From: Neoarius graeffei
Taxonomy: Eukaryota > Chordata > Actinopteri > Siluriformes > Ariidae
Direction: 5' to 3'
Length of the DNA: 64,000 bases
Assembly: GCF_027579695.1 (NCBI RefSeq)
Contig: NC_083578.1
Coordinates: forward strand, 4,878,460-4,942,459
Each line of letters starts with the position of its first letter. The stretch's first letter is position 1. Under the pieces are notes generated by a model. That model was not told the DNA's origin, did no database searches, and saw only the letters and a list, made by a program, of their open reading frames with translations. Shown piece after piece: positions 56,250 to 64,000 of this stretch. Both the position numbers and the translations under genes were made by a program.

Positions 56250-56837
56250 AGGACAGACAGATGAGCGCACAAGTTAAATGTTGAGTTTATTGATAGCAGG
56301 GGAAAGGGAGGATGTGTGTGTGAAGTTCAGTGGCAGGAGGACTGAGAGGCAGGGATGGCTGGTGGGAGCATGGTGGTGACATCTGAGGTCTCCCCTCCAA
56401 GTACTAACCAGGCCCAACCCTGCTTAGCAGCTGAGATCAGACGGGATCAGGCGTTGTCAGAGTAGTTTGGCTGTAAGCTGACAGCACTTGGTATTCAGGC
56501 GGTCTCCCAGCGAGCAGTCTCTCAGCAGGCAGACAGGACAGCACGACAGACAGGAGTTCGGGAACAGGCTGAAACACAGAGTCACAGGTCAGGTAGCAAG
56601 AATGGGGACAGAAATGCAGGGTCAGATTACCAGGGCTGAAGAGTTGACAGAGTCAATGCCTTGAAGATAATCTGACACTGAAGCTTGGGAGGACTGCAGT
56701 TTAAATACACCCAGAGAAGGCAGCAGGTGATAGGCAACAGCCAATGACAGCCACTGAAAGTCAATGAGAGTCAATGATGGTAAATTGACAGCAGGTGAGC
56801 CTGATAGAGAAGGAAAACCACAGGTAGGACCATGACA
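56250..56837 (-). mobile_element. Insertion with 5S-rRNA-like sequence inside the LINE
   Basis: It splits the L1-like endonuclease. The termini are weakly inverted (tgtcaggac at the left, ggaccatgaca at the right), and ggagatg / ggagaatg may be the target duplication. On the - strand it contains the 3' end of one 5S-like unit followed directly by the 5' part of another. Confidence 0.5.
56388..56509 (-). pseudogene. 5S rRNA-derived sequence (partial, head-to-tail)
   Basis: Complementary strand blocks match 5S rRNA: gcttacagcc (about 56478), gatcccgtctgatctcag, taagcagggttgggcctggt, tagtacttggaggggagacc. Immediately upstream on the same strand is tgggagaccgcctgaatacc / aagtgctgt, the 3' end of another unit. 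The internal promoter region is diverged. It is not a functional 5S gene. Confidence 0.75.
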
Positions 56838-59800
56838 GGAGAATGAGAAATACCAATACTATACAGTATACTTGGTATTGTCCCGCAAACAATGGGCAAT
56901 GCTCAAGGTTAGATTATTGGTTAATGTCTGCTAACCTAATTAATGAAGTCTTTAAATGTGAAATATCAGCATCGCCCTTGACTGACCACTGTGCAATTTC
57001 GATGTCCTTTCGGTTGGGTGGATTTGAGCTTATCTCTAACCCTTTATGGAAATTTAATAGTAGTCTTCTAAAACACGAGGCGTTTTGTAATGAAACCAAA
57101 AATTTGGTAAAAGAAATTAATAAATTAGAACTGTCACCTTTGAGTAAATGGGAGTGGTTTAAATTCAGAATTAAAGAAACTGCCATTAGCACAAGTAAAT
57201 GCATTTCTAAAGTTAAAAAACAAAAACAAGAAGAAACTATTAATGAGATAAATAAACTATGTCACAAAACAGACTTATAATTAGAAGAACAAGTCAGGTT
57301 AAATAATCTGCAAAACCAATTAGATAATCTATATCTGGAAAAAGCAAACGGGGCATTTATTCGCTCAAGAGCTCGTTGTTAGAAGAAGGTGAAAAAATAC
57401 TTCCTATTTCTTTAGTCTGGAAAAACAAAGACAAACAAAAAAGAAAATTCACAAGTTACTTATTAACAATATTAGCGTTGATAATCAAGATCAAGTCAAT
57501 GAGGAAATAAGAACTTTTTATAGCAACTTGTATAAATCCAAATTTTCAAAGGATGACTGTCAGTTGTTTTTCTCAAAAATTAGGGAATGTAGCAAAAAAA
57601 CTGATGAGAACTTTATGCAACATATGGAGGAGGAGCTTAGAATTGAAGAATTGGATAGAGCAATCAGGCGGATGTCAAAAGGGAAGTCACCAGGACTCGA
57701 TGGTCTGACTGTGGAGTTTTATGCCTATTTTTGGAAAGATATCAGAGAAATGCTTTAATGCCTTCTTGGAATGTATTTCAACTGGACTCCTGTCTCCTAC
57801 TATGAAACAGGGCATCATCACCTTGATCCCAAAGCCCAATAAGGATAAACTGTCACTCGATAACTGGAGGCCGATAACCTTACTATGTAATGATTACAAA
57901 TTGTTAGCACATGTGTACTCTAATAGATTAGACAGGGGTCTAACAAATTTAGTTGATGAGTGTCAATCAGCTTTTGTAAAAGGCAGGAACATACATAACC
58001 ATACCCGGCTGATTTTAGATTTGTTAGAGTATAGAGATTATATTAAAACAGATAGTTATGTGTTGTTTTTAGATTTTTTTAAGGTGTTTGATACCATTGA
58101 ACATCCCTTTTTGTGGAAAACGCTACACTTCTTGGGTTTTGGGGTTAAGTTCTGTAATGTTGTTGAGATGCTATACACTGATATCAGTAGCTCTGTCTCT
58201 CTGAACCCTGGAGTGACTCCTAGATTTAAGGTGCTGGTGGTATTCGACAGGGATGCCCTATCTCCCCGAAGCTTTTTATATTGGCAGCACAACTATTAAC
58301 ATTGCTTATCAATAATTCCAATGATATACAAGGAATTACAATTTTCAACAAAGAGTTTAAAATAAGTCAGTTTGCGAATGATGCATCTATTTTTTAAAAA
58401 GATAATGGTGGATATAACTCTCAATACGATCTCAGTCTTCTCCAAAGCATCCGGATTATCTCTTAATATTAAAAAATGTGAACTACTCCCTATCCACACA
58501 AGCTCTGACTCCTCTATTGCTTCAATTAGAGTTGAATCTGAAGTTAAATATTTAGGATTAACGATATCTAAATATTTAATTAGAAGAGATAACACTAATA
58601 TTTCTAAGCCTATATTAGATATGAAGAAATCACTCAGTCACTGGTTAACCAGAGACCTCACTATTTTTGGCAGACCCACTTTAGCTAAAGCGGAAGGTAT
58701 CTCCAAACTGATTTATCCTTGCCACTCCCTGTATTTCCTCAGAAAATATTAAGAAAGCCAACACAGTTATTTTCCAGTTTTTATGGAGGAATAAACTCAG
58801 TATATTAGAAGGTCCCAACTCGTTAAGGAGGATGACAAGGGTGATATTAAAGCTCCAGAATTTGAATCAATGATTGGCACCTTTAGAATTAACTGGATAA
58901 AATCTTGTCTGTCACAGACAAATTCAATGTGGTTTCACATCCCAAGGTCTTTGTTTAAGAAAATAGGAAGTTTAGATTTTATTTTGAAATGTGATTTTGA
59001 TGTGAACAGGATCCCTATAAAGTTGTCTAATTTTCATAAACAGATTCTTAGTTTTTGGAAAATGATATTTACCCACAATTTTTCTCCTCATAGTTCAACT
59101 TTATGGAACAACAGAGTAATCACAATAAACAGGAACTCAGTCTTCAAAAGTAATTGGTTTGAAAAAGGCATTATATTTGTAACTGATTTAATGGATTGTA
59201 ATGGTATCATTTTAAGTTACACAGACTTTATAGAAAAATATAACTTAAACTGTACTCAAAGAGAATATAAAATATATTCCTTTACCTTTGACCCAGTTGA
59301 TTCACAATTATTTAGTATACAATAATCCTTTAATAGTACTACCAAATCTATTGATTGGAGAATATAATCTGACTGATACAAAAATGTAATAAGTTTATTA
59401 GTAATGTTTTGAAATCCAAAGTGTTTCATGATTATTGCAGAGGGATAACTTGGCAGGCTTCTAATTTGGTAACTCTGGGCACTTTAAACAAACATTTTCA
59501 AAATTTATTAATGGCCTATTTTGCCTAAAGTTAAAGAAACGCATTTCAAAATCATCAATAAGGTTTATCCTGTGGCACAGCTTCTAAAAAAAGATTTAAT
59601 GTTGAGGTGGATCAGTGTTCCTTCTGCAATGGTGATGATGAAACACTGGAGCATTTGTTTTATTTATGTCCTGTTTCTCATTGTTTTTGGTCAGATATAA
59701 AAAACTGGGTATCACTTAAAATTTATGATGTTCCATCCTTTGAATTATATCATATTATTTTCTACATGGATAACCTGCCCTCTTCTGTTTGGGACATTAT

Positions 59801-59981
59801 TAATATAATTTTATTAAGGGGTAAATATCATCTTCACTGTGCAAAATGGAGAAACTGGAAACCCTCCTTCCCTGGATTTATTAATGACTTTAAAATGTTT
59901 TTCTTGTCTCTCAAAAAAATAGACTGTAAAATTGCAAGAAAAACAAGTATAGACATTGCTCGTTATTTGTTATTGTAATTT

Positions 59982-60257
59982 ATGAATCCTTTTCCTTTTG
60001 TGTCTTTTTGTGTGGGTGAGGTACAAAATATGTTTATGGAAAGGCAGGGTGGGTATAACCTGAGAGGGGAAATGAATTTTAAGAGAGTAAATGTTAGAAC
60101 AACTATGAAAAGTATGTGCATAACAGTCTGTGGGGTGAAATTGTGGAATGGTCTGGATAATGAACTCAAAAATAGCACCAACATAAAACTGTTTAAAAAA
60201 TTATGTAAAAACATGTTACTAAAAATATATGAGAATGAGGACAGGCAGACTATATAG
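59982..60257 (+). pseudogene. C-terminal scrap of another LINE ORF2
   Basis: The frame contains GGYNLRGEMNFKRVNVRTT, MKSMCITVCGVKLWNGL and ELKNSTNIKLFKKLCKNML, the RTxxxKxSxxxxGxKLWNxL-type ending of non-LTR RT proteins. It abuts the L1-like pseudogene and belongs to a different family. Confidence 0.6.
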
Positions 60258-60489
60258 GTGATGATGAAATTGAGAGTAAGTCTGTGACTGGTCTTCTTGT
60301 ATTTAGTGTATAGTTATAGGTAGGTGTATATATGCATAACATAAGTATCTGTATATTTGATTTGATATATGGTACTGATTTGATATATATGTACTGTATA
60401 GATGTATTGTATGTGTGTATACATGCATAACATAAGTATCTGTATATTTGATTTGATTTGGTCGATATTATACCATGTTGGTATGTCTT
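60258..60489 (+). repeat. 90-bp tandem duplication
   Basis: Two copies of atgcataacataagtatctg followed by tatatttgatttgat begin at about 60332 and 60423. No gene. Confidence 0.75.
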
Positions 60490-61569
60490 TGTTGGGTTCA
60501 CCCAGAAAGAGACCCCGATTCCTTCGTGGGCCACCCTCGGCCGAGGACGAGAATGATCAGGTCGAGAGAAACAGACAATCAGAATCAGAGATTCACATGT
60601 CAGTTTATTCGCACAGTCACTTCGTCAAAATGAAAACATCTTTGGAAACGTCTTATAGTGTTTCTGTGTTTATGTTTTGTCTTCATGTGTGTGTGTGTGT
60701 GTGTGTGTAATGGGTGTGTGTCTATGTGGAAGTGTAATGATCTTGAATCAATCATAATATAAAAACATATTTCTGATGACAGTAAGGTACAGATAGATAT
60801 CAGCATGGAATGTCTAAACACAGAATGTCTAGTCTACGGAGTCTATTCAGAGAAGGTCAAAGACACGTTTGCACAGAAAGGATCTAATAATTTAACATAA
60901 CTCCTTAACACATAAATGTGTGTTAAGTCAGTAAATTACATCTTGATTCCATCAACATAAGCAAAATAACAAATAACAATATGTCTAAAACAATGCTAAA
61001 ACAAAGAATGTTATAAGAAAATAAACATTAAAAATAAGAACAACTTAACCACAAGAACAATGAGAATATGTCTGAAAGAGAGAGAACAATTAAACAACTA
61101 ACAGGATTAAACTCATAACTAAATTAGGTTAATGCTTTTAAACTAAAAACCCTTAGAATCATAAGATCTTAACTATAATTATAATGTCATTATGAAACTA
61201 ATCTAAAACTATAAAACTAACATTAATCACGGAATGCATTCATTAATTACGGGATCCAAATCACTACCATAGTATATTTCAATATATTTCAGTATATTTC
61301 ATAGCTTTTATGAAGCTATGACCTAAGTTTCAACTGAATGGATTAACATAAACATGAACTTTAATTCTACCATTTCAGGGTGTGTGTGAGTCGATCTGAC
61401 ACCAAAACAGACCTTCAGACACTTCTCTGTTCAAAATACACATTTCATAAACAAAATGTTCCCAAACAATGTCCAGCTGGACCTAAGGTCGTTTCAACTA
61501 ATATAATTTTGACACAGAATAATTTTGCTGAATTCTTGGCCAAGAATTAATACTTATATAAACCTAACA
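60490..61569 (-). repeat. ERV 3' LTR
   Basis: 1080 bp with short inverted ends TGTTGGGTT / AACCTAACA. On the - strand it is preceded by a polypurine tract (caaaggggggga at 61570-61582). It carries a TG microsatellite at about 60687-60711. The 5' LTR lies beyond the window. Confidence 0.8.
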
Positions 61570-61795
61570 ATCCCCCCCTTTGATAATAGTATCACTATTA
61601 TCAAATCCTAGCATCCTATTTAATCATTATCACCTCATGATCATATATGTGATTATATCGAGAATTAATTCTGAGTTAATCTTTGCCCTTCTTGACGTAT
61701 ATTGGTGCTCAGAGGGCGGGCATGCCCGATCAGCCCTCGTCCCACCTCACCGGAGCTTAGAGAAACTCAAAACCTCTTAATTCCCAGATACACGC

Positions 61796-62295
61796 TACCA
61801 CACAGATTTAATACTTATCATTTTTAGGGCATACCTAACAACGTGTTTTCTTTCTCTCCCCCCCATCTGTCCCTCTGAGTTACATGTTGATCCTGGGATT
61901 GAGATGCTGGCCTCTTCTGCCCCTCGGACCTGCTTGATCCATCCTGGTGCCCTGTGTCTGGTCGGAGTTTTATCGCCCCACTCCTGTGAAGGACGGCCCC
62001 ATGAGGACAGTTGAGGGTTATACCTGTTAAAACTGTTAATATTATAGTCAGGCTGTCTGTTGTTGCCCAAATGAGGATGGGTTCCCTTTTGAGTCTGGTT
62101 CCTCTCGAGGTTTCTTCCTCATGTCGTCTGAGGGAGTTTTTCCTTGCCACCGTCGCCACAGGCTTGCTCATTGGGGATAGATTAGGGATAAAATTAGCTC
62201 ATGTTTTAAGTCGTTCAAATTCTGTAAAGCTGCTTTGCGACAATGTTTATTGTTAAAAGCGCTGTACAAATAAACTTGATTTGATTTGATTTGAT
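61796..62295 (+). repeat. 5'-truncated copy of the L2-like LINE 3' end
   Basis: Matches the complement of 40116-40620 nearly base for base and ends in repeated gattt units. It is inserted in the ERV internal region. The target duplication is not clear. Confidence 0.88.
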
Positions 62296-62504
62296 TCCTT
62301 CAGAGTAATTTGTTCTAAAACAGTGAGGGAAAAATGAAATTAGAAGGCATATCGACCTATAGTGAGAACAGAGTCCTGTAAGAATACAGAGTTTTAGAGC
62401 ATAGAGATGTGTAATAATAGTAGAAAACGGCATCAGATGAAAGACATAACACATTCGTGTGGTCCAGTTAGTGAAGTTAGTCCAGAAGATGTTGTCTCGA
62501 AGTC

Positions 62505-62625
62505 CAGCTCGAGCGGGTAACCCTGCTCCGAGCAATGAAGTGGTCCTGAAGGCTCGGGCGGGTAACCCTGCCCCGAGCAATGATGAAGGCTCGGGCGGGT
62601 AGCCCTGCCCCGAGCAACAATGAAG
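62505..62625 (+). repeat. Three-unit tandem repeat (about 36-44 bp)
   Basis: Units share ctcgggcgggtaaccctgcc followed by ccgagcaatgaa. Each unit is itself partly palindromic (ctcggg ... ccgag). Confidence 0.8.
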
Positions 62626-62757
62626 TCACGAAACCCGTGATGAGGACTGTCATGGTTGTAGTGAGGATGATTGGTTCCAAATGGGGCGCAAGATCTCTTC
62701 CCCTCTTTGTTCACAACGTCTTGAGGATTCTCAGTCAAATCTGTGTAGAGCTCAGAA

Positions 62758-62792
<35 letters not shown>
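62758..62792 (+). repeat. (GA)n microsatellite
   Basis: A GA dinucleotide run within the ERV internal region. Confidence 0.95.
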
Positions 62793-62793
<1 letters not shown>

Positions 62794-63239
62794 CTGGCCA
62801 GAGAGAGACTAGATAGGGACACAAAAAGCATTAATAACAGCAAACTTGTTATTGTAACACAACTTTGTTATGGAACCTTCTTCAATCGAGTGGCATGGAT
62901 CCACTGTGGAAAAAGATCAGTTAAAACAGCAGCAAAAGTAATGGCGACTATGCCTGCAGGCCCATTATATTGTTTTCCCAATTGTCCAAATCATTACTTT
63001 AAAAAGTCACACCAGCACCTGTCTCCCACGTGAAAGGGGTGTGTGGTGGAGACCTTGGTACAAATTGTATGCAACTTATCTATAAGGGCTGCAGAATACT
63101 CATCCATATGCATTTTCAAATCAGAGGTACCCGGAGCCGGAGTTCCCTTCTTCCAGGGGAGAATAATTTCTTGGTGTCACACGAATTTCAGCCAGAATGA
63201 ATTATGGATTACAGAACCAAACCTGTGTCCTGCATGACC

Positions 63240-63680
63240 TTAATTTGTCTTTCAATGTTCGATTAGTACGTTCTACGATACCAGAGGATTTAGGAGTGTG
63301 AAAACACCAGTTTAGTTTAGAGATACTTACAAAGGTTTTGTGTGACTTTTGAGGTAAAACGGGTACCCTTGTCTGAGTCTATGGCATTTGAAACCCCATA
63401 ACTATAACAATAATTATTATTATTGATTTCTTATTATTTTATTGTAGTTGTTTTGTTGTTCTGCTTTTATTGTTTGTCTTTCTTTTTTACTGTCCAGTGT
63501 TCTTAGGTACTTTGAAAGGCACTTATAAATAAAATTAAAACGAGTAACTACCTTCGTGTTCTCTCGAAAACAGGGAAAAACTTCTACCCATTTAGAGAAT
63601 TTGTCCACAATCAAGATGACAAAAATCAAATGAGAAAGAAAGAGCGTATGTCTCATGCAGAATATCAGGCTGATATATTG
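63240..63680 (-). pseudogene. ERV integrase core, broken
   Basis: On the - strand: FVILIVDKFSKWVEVFP (first Asp, about 63605), then a 150-bp AT-rich insert (about 63400-63550), then AIDSDKGTRFTSKV (second Asp, about 63370). In a shifted frame the Glu-bearing segment (about 63252-63280) follows. Frameshifts and stops separate the parts. The motif spacing and wording resemble gamma/epsilon-type retroviral integrases. A possible RNase H start (FVNGSC, about 63760) lies upstream. Confidence 0.65.
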
Positions 63681-64000
63681 ATTGAACACAGAATAACCAC
63701 AGAGGTGTGATATTATAAATTATAAAACAAGAACCGTCTGAGGGTTTAGAACAAGAACCATTAACAAAGATCCCTAGAGGGCTGGAGGGAAGAGATCAGA
63801 CCTGATACTAGTAGTATGTACGATTTTTAGACAGACAATATCAGTCATCCCAAGTATCATCCCGAGAATTAAGGAGGCGTGCGAGAGCGCGACCTACATT
63901 ATCAAAAGAGGATGTGACACGAATTTCGAGATTGTTAGTAGAACAGAGAATAAATAGTCATATGTTAATTTAATTATCTATTAAATTACTGATTAATTAA

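Larger units (their letters stand above)
55858..59980 (+). pseudogene. L1/Tx1-like LINE ORF2, 5'-truncated and decayed
   Basis: Endonuclease: FFSHGTSHSAGVMILFN, VIVGGDFNLVPD, then an insertion (56250-56837), then YTWYCPANNGQCSRLDYWLM and LTDHCAISMSF. RT: MSKGKSPGLDGLTVEFYAYF, QGIITLIPKPNKDK, NWRPITLLCNDYKLLAHVYS, CQSAFVKGRNIHNHTRLI and LFLDFFKVFDTIEH. The catalytic box reads FANDAS where FADDA is usual. The C-terminal cysteine motif CSFCNGDDETLEHLFYLCP is visible near 59615-59670. At least six frameshifts or stops separate these blocks. 5' truncated at a G run. Confidence 0.85.
62296..63239. other. ERV internal region without a recognisable ORF
   Basis: By position this is downstream of integrase on the - strand, where env would lie, but no envelope frame is seen. 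It holds the repeats listed separately. Several stops occur in all frames. Confidence 0.45.
60490..64000 (-). mobile_element. Endogenous retrovirus-like element, partial
   Basis: A - strand element running off the right edge: 3' LTR, polypurine tract, a stretch without a recognisable envelope frame, then pol remnants (integrase, RNase H). It carries an L2 3'-end insertion. Old and non-functional in the part seen. Confidence 0.72.

Overview
This window is animal nuclear DNA, most likely from a teleost and perhaps a catfish-like (otophysan) fish. It has intron-split MHC class II genes with GT-AG junctions, five copies of a tRNA-headed SINE resembling the Mermaid type reported from catfish, and fish-type Tc1/mariner, L2, BEL/Pao, Ty3/Gypsy and ERV elements. 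There is no prokaryotic feature (operon, Shine-Dalgarno site, CRISPR). The catfish assignment is an inference from repeat style only.

Two host genes are visible, both on the + strand. An MHC class II alpha chain lies at 6369-8769 (4 coding exons, 235 aa) and an MHC class II beta chain at 46622-48461 (5 coding exons, 249 aa). Both reading frames are intact and both have X/X2/Y-type promoter boxes, so together they could encode one peptide-presenting heterodimer. The roughly 38 kb between them is almost entirely transposon.

Layout. 1-6200: repeats, including a MITE with 11-bp inverted ends and a SINE. 6213-9139: alpha gene. 10220-11845: transposase scraps and an internally deleted Tc1 carrying a Harbinger/ISL2EU-like insertion that itself holds a LINE 5' fragment. 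11965-18810: a very young BEL/Pao element (1280-bp LTRs with two differences seen by eye, perfect 5-bp target duplication, tRNA-Tyr primer site). Its single open 1398-codon frame has lost the whole reverse transcriptase/RNase H segment in frame. 19758-22926: a Tc1 split by a second Tc1/mariner. 23378-24077: hAT-like MITE. 24255-25973: a 1.7-kb palindrome. 26187-36078: a decayed Ty3/Gypsy element (- strand) whose 5' LTR contains a 1.46-kb DNA transposon that contains another MITE. 36196-38672: a minisatellite and an integrase-like gene broken into opposite-strand parts. 38685-46036: a mariner carrying a SINE and a MITE; in the loop of that MITE sits an apparently full-length L2-like LINE whose two ORFs are separated by a single in-frame TGA. 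46490-48461: beta gene. 49690-53370: SINEs and a fold-back mariner derivative. 53900-60257: three dead LINE fragments, one carrying a 5S-rRNA-like insert. 60490-64000: LTR and partial pol of an ERV on the - strand, cut by the window edge.

The observations most worth following are the RT-less but open BEL element; the one-stop ORF1/ORF2 arrangement of the LINE; the X-Y promoter spacing of the beta gene, lengthened by 10 bp (one helical turn) through a GT repeat; and TG repeats at splice acceptors of the alpha gene.
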